Shown here piece after piece: positions 27,379 through 36,861 of a stretch of 64,000 bases of DNA. A program made the position numbers and the translations under genes. Numbering within the stretch: the stretch's first letter is position 1; each line of letters opens with the position of its first letter. Under the pieces are notes generated by a model. That model had not been told where the DNA came from. It searched no databases and worked only from the letters and a program-made list of their open reading frames with translations. The stretch is from CAVUAF01 sp963739375 (GTDB taxonomy: Bacteria > Acidobacteriota > Terriglobia > Terriglobales > Acidobacteriaceae), in NCBI GenBank assembly GCA_963739375.1, contig CAVUAF010000018.1, forward strand, positions 421,788-485,787. The letters run 5' to 3'.

Positions 27379-29448
27379 GCCCGCCTCCCGCATTCCGCCG
27401 TGCCCGCCGCGCTTTGTTCGGCAGTAGTACGGCGAGCTTTGGCACGCTGAGCGCGCTGCTGCTGGTGGCGCTGGCCATTGCACCGGCGAAGGACTACTTC
27501 AGCCAGTGGCGCCACTACCAGCAGCAGTATCGCAACCTCGTGCGCAACCGCGCCGATGCCGTGACCCTCGAGCGCCATGCCGTCCACGGCATTCAGCAGA
27601 TATGGATTCCCGAGCAGGGAGTCGTGGATCGCTGTACTACCTGCCATGTCGGGCTGAAGGAAGCTTCGCTGAGCGATGTCGCCCAGCAGCCTTTCCGGAT
27701 GCATCCACCGATTCCGCACTCGCTGACGGAGTTCGGGTGCGTCTCGTGCCATCGCGGCCAGGGCGCGGCCACGACGGTGGAAGAGGCGCACAACAGCACC
27801 AAAGCGTGGGAACAGCCGCTTCTCGCGGCCAAGTACCTCGAGTCTGGCTGCGGGCAGTGCCACCTCGCTCCCCTGCCGGGCACCCCTCGACTCAATGAAG
27901 GACGCCGCCTGCTGGCGCGCTACGGCTGCGTCCGCTGCCACCTGGCCCGCCAGGGCGACGGTACCACGATGGCGGCGACGGACGACCCCCCATCGCTCGC
28001 CCATGTCGCCGGGAAAACGACGCGCGCATGGATCTATGCCTGGATCAAGGACCCGCAGGCGTACTCGGCGACCGCGACCATGCCCAACTTCCAGTTCAGC
28101 GATGAGGCCGCGCGCGATGTCTCCGCCTTCCTGATCGCGCAAAGCACGCCGCTACCCGCGGAGAACGCCTCCGCCACGGCGGTCGCCTCCCCGGCTGATC
28201 CGACCGCGGGGGCAACCCTGTGGGGCGAATCGTTCTGCGCCTCGTGTCATGCCGTCCAGAACTCCGCCGGCAACCTGGTGGGCGGCGACCTGGGGCCGGA
28301 GCTGACCCGCATCGGCAACAAGGCCCGGCCGGAATGGCTGGCGGCGTGGCTGCGCGAGCCGGCTGCCTACGACCCCAACACGCGCATGCCGCATTACCGC
28401 TTCACGCCGCAACAGATCACGACGCTGACCAACTTCCTCCAGCAGAAAAAGGATGCCGACTTCACGGCCAACCTGCAGTTGCCCCCGGCGACGAGCCAGC
28501 AGATCGCGCACGGCCAATCGCTGGTCACGGAGTACGGCTGTGCTTCCTGCCACGAGATCAACGGCGTGCGTCGGCCGGAGAACTTCGCGCCTGACCTGAG
28601 CCGCGTGGGCAGCCGCAGCCTGGCTCAGCTGGCGTTCGCACCCGGCGTGGCCCACACCCTGCCCGACTACATCATGGCCAAGATCCGCACCCCGCGGGCC
28701 TTCGGGCCGGGGCTGAAGATGCCACAGTTCACCTTCTTGGTGGCCCAGGCGGACGCGCTCACCACCGCGCTGCTGGCGCTCACCGACCGCGCGCAGACCG
28801 AGGCGCCGGCGCTGCGCCTTGCGGCCCAGGCCCGAGTCGCACTATCGGCCTGCGGGCAAGGCCGGCCGCCTGCTGGAAGACCTGCGCTGTTTCAGTTGCC
28901 ACGCCATCAATGGCCGCGGCGGCGACATGGCGCCGGACCTGAGCTGGGAAGGCAGCAGCGTGCAGCGCCCGTGGCTGGATGAGTTTCTCCGCAACCCGAA
29001 CACCTTGCGTCCGGCGCTCATTCGCCGCATGCCGAAGTTCAACCTCAGCGCCGACGAAATCACCACCCTCTCCGACTTCATCATGAGCGTCTACCAGACG
29101 CCCGCGTTTGACCGGGACACCGCCCTGCCGGCCACCACCGCGGACGTGGAGCGCGGCAAAGAACTCTTTTACGGCAAGTATGCCTGCCAGTCTTGCCACA
29201 TTGCCGACCCGAAGAACGACAAAGGCTACATCGGCCCGACGTTGGCCACGGTGGGGACGCGGCTCACTCCGGCATGGATTTTCCACTGGTTGCAAGACCC
29301 GCAGGCGCTTCGCCCGGGGACGCTCGAGCCCAACCGCCGCCTCAGCATCGAAGATGCGCGTGCGCTCACCGCCTATCTGACATCGCTGGGCACGCGCGCT
29401 GGCGCCGTTGCCCACGCGCGCCCGCAGGCGAGTGGAGGTGCCCGATGA
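27375..29448 (+). CDS. Membrane-anchored octaheme c-type cytochrome, interrupted by one apparent +1 frameshift
   Basis: About 690 aa once one base is removed. GTG 27375 overlaps the previous stop (GTGA) with GGAGG at 27362-27366. Residues ~15-35 form a membrane anchor. Six CXXCH sites are read in the first frame (CTTCH, CVSCH, CGQCH, CVRCH, CASCH, CASCH). Near 28826-28831 the frame is lost: the first frame continues to 28982 in non-cytochrome sequence, while conserved sequence resumes in the next frame as PESHYRPAGKAGRLL with two more sites (CFSCH, CQSCH), ending at 29448. Dropping one G at AGGCCC restores LAAQPESHYRPAGK. The protein is the likely electron acceptor of the bc complex. An error in the sequence is as likely as a real mutation. 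Confidence 0.8.
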
Positions 29449-30167
29449 AGCGCGTGGCGGCAGTGATGGTCTGCGTGGCGCTCGTCGGCTGCGGGCGCCG
29501 CTCCGCCCAGCTGGTCGTGCCGGCTGCCAAAGCCTATGGGACGGCCATCGTCGAGAGCAGCGGGGGCAAGCAGGTCGCAGCGGCCGGGTCGACCCTCGAG
29601 CAGCCGGTCGTCGTGCAAGTCAACGACGCGCAGGGGAACGCGGTCGCGGGTGCCCCGGTGTGGTGGCAGGCGCCGGCAGGGGCGCTCGTCGATCCCGCGT
29701 CGGGCATCACCGATGCCAGCGGCCAGTTTACCGCCGCGGTGACGCTCGGCGGCATGGCTGGACGCTACCGGCTGGTCGCGTTCACGCGGGATGCCGGCGG
29801 CAAGATCATGAACCTCCCCCTGGAGGAGCTCGCGCTGGATTACCAGCAGACACTGGGCCGGCAACTCGCCGAGCGTTATTGCGCGCGTTGCCACGATGCT
29901 GAGTCCACGCCCGAGCGGGTCTCCAACTTCGACAATCTCGACCCCAAGCCGCATGCGCTGAACGACGGCGAGGCCCTCAACCGACTCGCCGACGCTGACC
30001 TGCTTGCCATCATCGGCCATGGCGGACCGGCGCTCAACCGATCGCCGCAGATGCCGCCGTACGGATACACGCTGGGTAAGACCGAACTGCAGGCGTTGGT
30101 CGCTTACCTCCGGGCCATTCAGGATCCGCCATTCCGCGCCAAGGGAGTTATCTATGCGCAAAAATAG
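29445..30167 (+). CDS. Lipoprotein with Ig-like domain and C-terminal monoheme cytochrome c
   Basis: 240 aa; ATG 29445 overlaps the preceding stop and has GGAGG 6 bases upstream. Lipobox at VALVGCGRR, so the mature protein starts at a lipidated Cys. Residues ~35-130 resemble a bacterial Ig-like (Big) domain (VVVQVNDAQGNAVAGAPVWW, TDASGQFTAAVTLGG). A class I cytochrome c domain follows with ERYCARCHDA and a distal methionine region near SPQMPPYGYTL. It is expected on the periplasmic side of a membrane, passing electrons to or from the octaheme protein or cupredoxins. The Ig-like domain may serve as a spacer. Confidence 0.8.
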   Translation: MKRVAAVMVCVALVGCGRRSAQLVVPAAKAYGTAIVESSGGKQVAAAGSTLEQPVVVQVNDAQGNAVAGAPVWWQAPAGALVDPASGITDASGQFTAAVTLGGMAGRYRLVAFTRDAGGKIMNLPLEELALDYQQTLGRQLAERYCARCHDAESTPERVSNFDNLDPKPHALNDGEALNRLADADLLAIIGHGGPALNRSPQMPPYGYTLGKTELQALVAYLRAIQDPPFRAKGVIYAQK

Positions 30168-31407
30168 CGTTGCCGTGTTGCTCTTGCTGGCCGCGGTTTC
30201 CTGCGCCGCGCAAATCGTCTCCCCCATGGACATCGAGCAGACCAGCACGCGCCGGCTGGAGCAGCTTTATCTCGGGGACCTGGAGCAGGTAGCCGGAACC
30301 GCGCGGGCCCTGTCCTTCCCTTATCCCTTTTACTTCAGCCGGAAGCTCGACATCGATGAGCCGCAGCAGCGCCGCCTTGCTCAGGCGTCCATCCGCTTTG
30401 ACCATTACAACGGCCAGGTCGTGCTGGCGATCAGCGGTAATTACTACGCGGCGTATTCCTCGGCCATGATGGACGCGCACCAACGCGTTCGCCAGACCTT
30501 CACGGACGTGATGCTGCCGCTGCTGCGTGCCGCGGTCCCGCCCCTGCGGCAGCGGGAGTTTGTCAACGGGTTCGTCATCGAGGTTGCGCACCACGTGCGC
30601 CGCCGCGTCTTGGGCGTCGACAGCGAAGGACCGGAAAACGTCGCCTTAGTGCTGCCGCGCGAAGCCGCGCAGAAGCTGATTGCCGCTACCACCGACGAAG
30701 CGCGCCAGGCGGCCCTGCTCGAGGGGGAGACGTACTTCAACGGCGAGCCGTTCGCGCTGTGGCTCGCCGGCGATGCGCCGCCGGAAGCCCCGCCGCGTCC
30801 GCGGGTGAAGCGGGCGCGCGCCCGCGCCGCCGCCGACGAGGATGCCTCGCCGGCGCTCGAAGCCGCGCTGGCCGGTCCGGCAGCCACCATCTCCGCCAAA
30901 CTGTTGGCAACGCCCGCGGCTCCTCTCCACCTCATCACCGATCGCGAACTGGCGATCCTGCAGTCGGCGCATGCCCCGACGCTCACCCGCCTGCAACACG
31001 ACCTGGAGCCGCAGGCGCACTTTGTCGGTTATGCGCCGCCGGCGTTCATCGGATTTCACAGCTCCGCCTACCTGCAGCTCTCGTTGGAGACGCAGTTGGG
31101 CGCCGCGGCCGCGGAATCGCGCTATCGGCTGGCCGCGCTCGCCTTCGACGACCATGTCGCCCACCTCGTGCGTCCCGTGCTCAAGTACTTCTCCAACGAG
31201 CCGGGTTTCGACGGCCTCGACTTCAGCACCACGGTGCGCACCCCCGGCGGCACGCCCATTTCCGTCGAGTTCCTGCTGCCGCTGCAAGCCATGCGTTGTT
31301 TTGCGGACTACAGTTGCACCGGCCAGCAGTTGTTGAATGCCGGGTTTGTCCTGATCAACGGTGAGCGTGCCTCCGTGCAGTTGGATCGCGCCGAGGCGGA
31401 GCGCTGA
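30154..31407 (+). CDS. Exported protein of unknown function ending the redox operon
   Basis: 417 aa. ATG 30154 lies inside the end of the previous gene (14-base overlap) behind AAGGGAG. Signal peptide ~1-19 (VAVLLLLAAVSCAAQ); a lipid-attachment Cys is possible but the box is poor. No heme or metal motif. A region of ~110 residues after the leader is rich in Arg/Tyr (SFPYPFYFSRKLDIDEPQQ; RFDHYNGQVVLAISGNYYAA), a basic linker (RPRVKRARARAAADED) lies in the middle, and the C-terminal half is alpha/beta. Co-transcription with the cytochromes suggests a role in their assembly or in the same process. I do not recognise the family. Confidence 0.65.
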   Translation: MRKNSVAVLLLLAAVSCAAQIVSPMDIEQTSTRRLEQLYLGDLEQVAGTARALSFPYPFYFSRKLDIDEPQQRRLAQASIRFDHYNGQVVLAISGNYYAAYSSAMMDAHQRVRQTFTDVMLPLLRAAVPPLRQREFVNGFVIEVAHHVRRRVLGVDSEGPENVALVLPREAAQKLIAATTDEARQAALLEGETYFNGEPFALWLAGDAPPEAPPRPRVKRARARAAADEDASPALEAALAGPAATISAKLLATPAAPLHLITDRELAILQSAHAPTLTRLQHDLEPQAHFVGYAPPAFIGFHSSAYLQLSLETQLGAAAAESRYRLAALAFDDHVAHLVRPVLKYFSNEPGFDGLDFSTTVRTPGGTPISVEFLLPLQAMRCFADYSCTGQQLLNAGFVLINGERASVQLDRAEAER

Positions 31408-31533
31408 TTCTCGGTGTAGAAAGCTGGGAGCAGGGAGTACGCCACCCGCGCGAGGCTACCTTGAAGCTGCTCACGATCGCCCACAAACACCCGGAAGTTC
31501 TTTTGACCGGCGAGTGCGGTCGCACAACAGTAT

Positions 31534-32331
31534 TCACTTCTTGCGACCGTGCAGCACCCGCAAGATCCCGGCAAGCAGCATCGCCGGCGTCGGTGGACAG
31601 CCGGGAATGTAGCCGTCGACTGGAATGACTGAATCGACACCTCCGATAACCGCATAACTGCCGGCAAAGATGCCGCCGCCCACTCCGCAGGCGCCGGCGG
31701 CGACCACCAATTTCGGCGCAGGTGTGGCTGCATACGTTAGCTTCACGGCTTCCGCCATGTTGCGGGTCACGGGGCCGGTGACGAGCAGCATGTCGGCGTG
31801 TTTCGGCGAGGCGACGAAGTGCATCCCGAAGCGCTCCAGGTCGTAGTAAGGATTCGTCAGCGCCGTGATTTCGGCCTCGCATCCATTACACGAGCCGGCA
31901 TCGACTTGGCGGATGTTGAGCGCGCGCCCGATAAGCGAGCGAATCTCCCCGGCTATCTTGTCCAGCGCCGCCTCCTCGACGACGACCTCGCGGCCGCTCT
32001 GCAGGTCCCAGCGCCGCACCAGACCACCCCGGCTTGCGCCGCAACCAAGCACCCTTTTGGCGGGTACCAACGCGCCAGCGCTCGGCTCGAAGCACCGCTC
32101 ACATCCGATGCACTCACCGTAATCGAGCGCAAGAACGGACCGTGATTCCGATTTTTCGATCGTCAGCGCCGCCGTGGGACACGCAGCCACAACCCGTTCC
32201 GCAATCGCTGGCGTCAGCCGCGCCGATTGGACGTCAGGCATGCGGCTCCCCAGCGCATTGCCGAGTAACTCCTCCAGCGGAATGAGCACGCGCGGGCTAA
32301 TCAGGCTCTGTTTGACCACGTCGAAAATCAT
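31534..32331 (-). CDS. HyfI/NuoB-type small subunit with a short N-terminal ferredoxin-like region
   Basis: 265 aa. C-terminal ~140 residues are the NuoB/HyfI small subunit with the proximal [4Fe-4S] ligands all present: GSCNGCEAEI, AGACGVGGGIF and PGCPPTP. The N-terminal ~110 residues are not typical of HyfI. They contain CIGCERC and later LGCGASRGG, reminiscent of part of a HyfH/NuoI ferredoxin subunit with one remaining cluster site. No separate HyfH gene is seen, so this looks like a merged or reduced HyfH-HyfI. It is the last gene of the Ehr-type operon and overlaps the large subunit gene by 4 bases. Confidence 0.85.
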   Translation of the reverse strand: MIFDVVKQSLISPRVLIPLEELLGNALGSRMPDVQSARLTPAIAERVVAACPTAALTIEKSESRSVLALDYGECIGCERCFEPSAGALVPAKRVLGCGASRGGLVRRWDLQSGREVVVEEAALDKIAGEIRSLIGRALNIRQVDAGSCNGCEAEITALTNPYYDLERFGMHFVASPKHADMLLVTGPVTRNMAEAVKLTYAATPAPKLVVAAGACGVGGGIFAGSYAVIGGVDSVIPVDGYIPGCPPTPAMLLAGILRVLHGRKK

Positions 32332-33797
32332 CGGTCACATCCGGAGTAGGAGAGGTTGAAGCTCTTGTTGATCAGCGGAAAATCGGCCAGGATGTTGCCT
32401 GGCATGGTCAGCGGCAAGGCGGGCCAATTCTGGAACGACGGTGACTTGATGTGGCATCGGGCGATTCTGCCGCTGCGGATTTCGATCCAGTACAGGAGCT
32501 CGCCGCGAGGGGATTCGACAGCCGAGAAGCCCTTGGCATCGACGAGAACGTCCATGCCGGTCGCAAGCTCACCTCCGGGAAGATCCTCGAGTACCTCGTC
32601 CAGCAGCAGGACGGAGGCGGTCGTCTCATCGATGCGTACGCGCGCCCGAGCCAGCACATCGCCATAGTGGTACGTCGCGGGCTTGCATAGCCGGTTCCGG
32701 TACGCCCCATAGGGGTGGTTGTGACGGACGTCGAGGTGGACACCGCTGGCCCTGGCGACAGGGCCGACCACCGCCAGGTCCCGGGCGACCTGTGGCTTCA
32801 ACACTCCAGTTGATTCGAACCGGCTTTGGGCGGAAGGGGTATCCAGAATCATCTGCGCAAGTTCTGCAAACTCGCGACCCACGCTGGTAATCGTTTGCCG
32901 CAAGCGGCCAGCAGCGGTTGGGGAAAGGTCGCGGGTGACCCCTCCCGGAATCGAGATCGCACGCCAATACCGCGTGCCGAGGAGGTTGGCGGATTCTTGC
33001 AACAGTGTTTCCTTAAGTCGGCTGGCGTAAGCTGCGGGTGCGGAAAAGCCGATGTCGCCACAAAGCGCCCCGATATCGCCGATATGCGCGATGATCCGTT
33101 CCATCTCTTGCCCCACCAGGCGAATGCCTTGGGCGCGTCGCGAAGCCGAAGCGTGGCACGCGACCTCGACCGCCTGGCAGTACGCAACCGCATGGGCGAA
33201 GCAGTTGTCGCCCGAGACGGACTCGGCAATCATTGCGCCGTTCCGTGCGGGCGTATTTTGGAAGAGTCGTTCCGTCCCTTTGTGGGTGTAGAAGTGGCGC
33301 AACTCCAGGTGCACAATCGTGTCACCCACTACGGTGAATCGGAAGTGGCCAGGCTCGATGATGCCCGCGTGCACCGGTCCGACCGGCACTTCGCAGACGC
33401 CCACGCCATTGACCTTCAAGAACCGGTATTCACCGCGGGCCCAAGGCACCTCCCCCACCTCTCCTGCCAGCGGATGAACTCCCTCGGGCCAGTTTTGGTG
33501 GAAGACGAGCGGTCGGAGATCGGGATGGCCATTGATCTGGATGCCGAACTGGTCGCGCAGTTCGCGTTCGTACCACGCCGCCGATGGGGTGATCGACGTG
33601 GCCGACGGAATCGGCCCATCGACGGGCGCGCTCAGCACGCGGTACTCCCGCCGGTCGACATCAAGAAGGTAATGAACCCACAGCTTGCCTCGTTCATCCA
33701 CGCTGCCGAATAACGACACGAGCCGCGTCGCCTCGTCGTGCAGCATGGGGAAGACTTCCGTGGGGCCCGTGGCGCCAAAGTGCCGCAACGGCGTCAT
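32328..33797 (-). CDS. HyfG-type large subunit lacking NiFe ligands (Ehr large subunit)
   Basis: 489 aa; ATG 33797 overlaps the upstream stop (ATGA). N-terminal ~150 residues are a NuoC-like domain (WYERELRDQFGIQINGHPDL), the rest is NuoD/HycE-like (GPVHAGIIEPGHFRF, HKGTERLF, VGQEMERIIAHIGDIG). In NiFe hydrogenases the two CXXC pairs lie in VCGICGFAH and DPCYSC; here the same places read VSGDNCFAHAVAY and NLSYSGCDR, so all four ligands are gone. The subunit should therefore not bind NiFe and is unlikely to be a hydrogenase. This matches energy-converting hydrogenase-related (Ehr) complexes, whose reaction is unknown. Confidence 0.88.
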   Translation of the reverse strand: MTPLRHFGATGPTEVFPMLHDEATRLVSLFGSVDERGKLWVHYLLDVDRREYRVLSAPVDGPIPSATSITPSAAWYERELRDQFGIQINGHPDLRPLVFHQNWPEGVHPLAGEVGEVPWARGEYRFLKVNGVGVCEVPVGPVHAGIIEPGHFRFTVVGDTIVHLELRHFYTHKGTERLFQNTPARNGAMIAESVSGDNCFAHAVAYCQAVEVACHASASRRAQGIRLVGQEMERIIAHIGDIGALCGDIGFSAPAAYASRLKETLLQESANLLGTRYWRAISIPGGVTRDLSPTAAGRLRQTITSVGREFAELAQMILDTPSAQSRFESTGVLKPQVARDLAVVGPVARASGVHLDVRHNHPYGAYRNRLCKPATYHYGDVLARARVRIDETTASVLLLDEVLEDLPGGELATGMDVLVDAKGFSAVESPRGELLYWIEIRSGRIARCHIKSPSFQNWPALPLTMPGNILADFPLINKSFNLSYSGCDR

Positions 33798-35251
33798 TGC
33801 AGCACCCCCAGGGCGACGTGCAAGAGATTGGTGAGCGCGCCCGGGACACGAATGCCGAGCACCAGCAGCGACGCTGCACAAACCCCCATCACCGCGAACT
33901 CTGACGCCAGTAGCCTGGGGTGGGACGGTTGAGTTTCCGAATCGCCCGCCAGCATCCCCTGGAAGTGATACAGCAACGCCCCGAACACAACCGACAAGGA
34001 GATCAGCACCAAGGCTGCGATCAGGTAACGCCCGGCCGAAAACGCCGCCGTCAGAATGAAGAACTCACTGATAAACAATCCGAACGGCGGCAGGCCCATG
34101 ATCGCGAGACTACCCACGACCAGCGCGCCGCTCGTCCAAGGCAGCGACCATGCCATGCCGCGAATCCGCTCCATCCGCAAGGTCGAGAAGTTTTCGCGCA
34201 CGTTGCCCGCGGCAAAGAACAGCAACGCTTTCGCGAGCGAATGGTTGAAGGCATGCAGCAACGCGCCGTACAGGCCGAACACGCCGCCCAGTCCGATGCC
34301 CACCGCGACGATGCCCATGTGCTCAATGCTGCTGTAGGCCAGCAGGCGCTTGAGGTCGCGTTGCACCACCATCAGGAAGGCGGCCACGAGGATCGACAGG
34401 CTGCCGAAAATAAGCAGCAGCGTGTGGCCGAAGCCGTTGCCAATCGCGCGCGCGGTGATCGCGTCGAAGCGCAGCAGCGCGTACAGGGCGCAGTTCAGCA
34501 GCACGGCCGATAGCATCGCACTGACGGGCGAAGGCGCTTCGGCGTGCGCGTCGGGCAGCCAGCTGTGCATGGGAACGAAACCGATCTTCGTTCCGTACCC
34601 CACCGTAACAAAGACGAATGCTATCTTCACCAGATCGGCTACGCCGTGGAAGCTGGGCGCGGCGGCCATCAGCACGGGCCAATCCAGCGCTGACTCCGGA
34701 GGCACTCCGCTGCGCACCGCCGCCAGGTAGAGCGTGATGGTTCCGAACAGCGCGAACGCGATCCCCACGGTACAGACGATCAGGTATTTCCATCCCGCTT
34801 CCACCGCGCCTTCGGTGTTGTAGAAGCCGACGAGCAGGGCCGAGGCCAGCGTCGTTGCCTCCACGGCAATCCACATCAAGCCGAGGTTCGCGGAAAGATA
34901 CACAGCGACCATCGTGAACAGGGACAAAAACAACAGCGCGTAGAACCATCGCGGCGACGAGAACCGGCCTTGCGGGATGTGCTGCAAGTATCCGACCGAG
35001 TACACCAACACCAACGCAAAGACGATCCCGATATTGATAAGAAAGAAGGATGTGAGTCCGTCAGCGCGCAGGTAACGCCCGGCCTGCACTAGGCTGCCCG
35101 CGCTGTGGACGGCCCGCACCACGTTCCCGATCGCAAGCAACTCGAGGACGCCGATGGCCATGGCCACGCGCGCCGCCACGCGCGGTGCCTGGCACGCCAG
35201 CACGAGAAGAGCTCCCAGCAGCGGAACCAGTAATGGGAAAAGCAGCGTCAT
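33794..35251 (-). CDS. HyfF/NuoN-like antiporter-type membrane subunit
   Basis: 485 aa, ATG 35251 preceded by GAGGGG. About fourteen membrane helices with conserved proton-channel motifs of the Mrp/Nuo antiporter family: LGLMWIAVEATTLASALLVG, FVPMHSWLPDAHAEAPSPVSAML (conserved Lys/His region) and LLAYSSIEHMGIV. It is one of two such ion-translocating subunits in the operon (the other at 36858). It starts 5 bases after the HyfE-like gene ends. Confidence 0.9.
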   Translation of the reverse strand: MTLLFPLLVPLLGALLVLACQAPRVAARVAMAIGVLELLAIGNVVRAVHSAGSLVQAGRYLRADGLTSFFLINIGIVFALVLVYSVGYLQHIPQGRFSSPRWFYALLFLSLFTMVAVYLSANLGLMWIAVEATTLASALLVGFYNTEGAVEAGWKYLIVCTVGIAFALFGTITLYLAAVRSGVPPESALDWPVLMAAAPSFHGVADLVKIAFVFVTVGYGTKIGFVPMHSWLPDAHAEAPSPVSAMLSAVLLNCALYALLRFDAITARAIGNGFGHTLLLIFGSLSILVAAFLMVVQRDLKRLLAYSSIEHMGIVAVGIGLGGVFGLYGALLHAFNHSLAKALLFFAAGNVRENFSTLRMERIRGMAWSLPWTSGALVVGSLAIMGLPPFGLFISEFFILTAAFSAGRYLIAALVLISLSVVFGALLYHFQGMLAGDSETQPSHPRLLASEFAVMGVCAASLLVLGIRVPGALTNLLHVALGVLQ

Positions 35252-35256
35252 CGGCG

Positions 35257-35919
35257 TCAGCCCCTCAACCGGCGGAGCTTCGACACGTCCAGGTGATCGA
35301 ACGTGTCCCGAATACGGAATACAAAAAGTCCCATCAAGACAACTCCCATCAGCAAGTCGAAAGAAATGCCGATCTCAATGATCAAGGGCATGCCGAAGGT
35401 AGTGATCAGCGCCGCCAGGAAGATGCCGTTTTCGAGCACCAGCAGCCCCACCACCTGCATTAACGCCTTCTTGCGGCTGACCATCAGGAACGCGCCCGTC
35501 AGCACCAGCGCAATGGCCGCGGCGAGCGTGTTTTCGTCCACCCGCAGGGTGCGCGCGTACGGCTGGACGGCGAAGAAGGACAGCAGGATCAGTCCGGCGG
35601 CGATGAACACCGACTGCGCGGGCGTCGTGGATGACTTCACCTCGCGTGCGGTCTTGATCTCCTTCACGATCCAAAACAGCGCATACGGAATGGCCACCAC
35701 CTTGACGACGAAGACCACGCCGGCAACGGCGAGCGCTTCGGCGGAACGGTGCACATACGCGATGGCCAGGATTTGCGCCGTGATCACCGCGCATTGCACG
35801 CCAAACAGCGCGACGCAGGTAGAAATCCTTTTCGCTGCTGCCATGAGCAACACCGTCATGAACAGAAACGCGGCCGACGACGCCAACGCCTTCGCCGCCG
35901 CAATCTCAATAAGTCCCAT
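35257..35919 (-). CDS. HyfE-like membrane subunit
   Basis: 220 aa from ATG 35919. About six membrane helices, including a NuoK-like portion (MQVVGLLVLENGIFLAALIT) that in hydrogenase-4 component E carries the conserved Glu of the channel. The C-terminal cytoplasmic tail is short and basic (FRIRDTFDHLDVSKLRRLRG). Its position between HyfC-like and HyfF-like genes, with gaps of 3 and 5 bases, is that of the hyf operon. Confidence 0.85.
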   Translation of the reverse strand: MGLIEIAAAKALASSAAFLFMTVLLMAAAKRISTCVALFGVQCAVITAQILAIAYVHRSAEALAVAGVVFVVKVVAIPYALFWIVKEIKTAREVKSSTTPAQSVFIAAGLILLSFFAVQPYARTLRVDENTLAAAIALVLTGAFLMVSRKKALMQVVGLLVLENGIFLAALITTFGMPLIIEIGISFDLLMGVVLMGLFVFRIRDTFDHLDVSKLRRLRG

Positions 35920-35922
35920 GCC

Positions 35923-36861
35923 TCACCTCATGAGCACCGTGGAGACGACTGCCAGGATCGCCAACGCCGAAGCGACTCCCAGGAAATCGGGAACCATGTA
36001 CATGCGGAGTTTCGCGACTCCGCTTTCGGCCAGCGCGATGGCTGCGGCCAGCACCACCACTTTCAGCAGAAACGCCGCCGTCCCGACGGCGACTCCGAGC
36101 AGGGAGAGAGCCGACGCCATGCCCCACGGCGCGAACAACCCGACCAGCAACGCCATGATCAGCGTGAGCTTGAGGGCGCTGGCCCACTCGATCAGGGCGA
36201 GGCTTGGGCCGGAGTACTCCAGCACCATGGCCTCGTGGATCATGGTGAGTTCCAGGTGAGTTGTCGGGTTATCGACCGGGATGCGACCGGTCTCGGCGAT
36301 GGCCGCCAGCACGATCGCCGCAAAGGCCAACGCGTGCACCGCTGAGAGTTGGAACAAATCCTGCTGCAGCGCCCACTGCGCCACGCCGGAAACACTGGCA
36401 GCCCGCGCCGCGATCACCACCGCGGTCAAGGCCAGCATCAGCGGCGCCTCTGCCAGCGTGGAAACGAGAGCTTCGCGGCTGGCGCCCATCCCGCCAAACG
36501 CACTGCCGCCGTCCATGGCACCCAGCACCAGGAAGAAGCGCGCCAGAGCCAGCAGATAAACGAGCAGGACAAAGTCACCTCCCATGCCGAGCAGCGCCGA
36601 ACTATGCAAGACCGGAACCACGAACGCCGCCACCACGGTCGCGGCGAACACCACGACGGGCGCCACGCGGAACACCACCGATGCGGTCGGCGGCACCAGG
36701 TCTTCCTTGCGGAACAGCTTCAGCAGGTCCTGGTACGGACGCAGGATGCTGGCGCCGCGCCGGTTCTGGATCCGCGCCTTGAGGCGTGCAATCACCCCAG
36801 GCACCAGCGGCGCCAGCATCACCAGCAGGACGGCCTGGAATGCGCTGACGGCAAGTTTCAT
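35923..36861 (-). CDS. HyfC/NuoH-like membrane subunit
   Basis: 312 aa from ATG 36861, which overlaps the upstream stop (ATGA). The frame continues open further upstream inside the previous gene, but that part is not related. Eight membrane helices. NuoH/HycD hallmarks: IQNRRGASILRPYQDLLKLF near the start, AETGRIPVDNPTTHLELTMI in the middle, followed by EAMVLEYSGPSLALIEWASA. The family connects the hydrophilic arm and quinone site to the antiporter subunits. Confidence 0.9.
   Translation of the reverse strand: MKLAVSAFQAVLLVMLAPLVPGVIARLKARIQNRRGASILRPYQDLLKLFRKEDLVPPTASVVFRVAPVVVFAATVVAAFVVPVLHSSALLGMGGDFVLLVYLLALARFFLVLGAMDGGSAFGGMGASREALVSTLAEAPLMLALTAVVIAARAASVSGVAQWALQQDLFQLSAVHALAFAAIVLAAIAETGRIPVDNPTTHLELTMIHEAMVLEYSGPSLALIEWASALKLTLIMALLVGLFAPWGMASALSLLGVAVGTAAFLLKVVVLAAAIALAESGVAKLRMYMVPDFLGVASALAILAVVSTVLMR

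Noticed and set aside
27375..29448. Programmed ribosomal frameshifting in the octaheme cytochrome
   Set aside because: No slippery heptamer, stop codon or obvious downstream structure at the junction; a sequence error or mutation is simpler.
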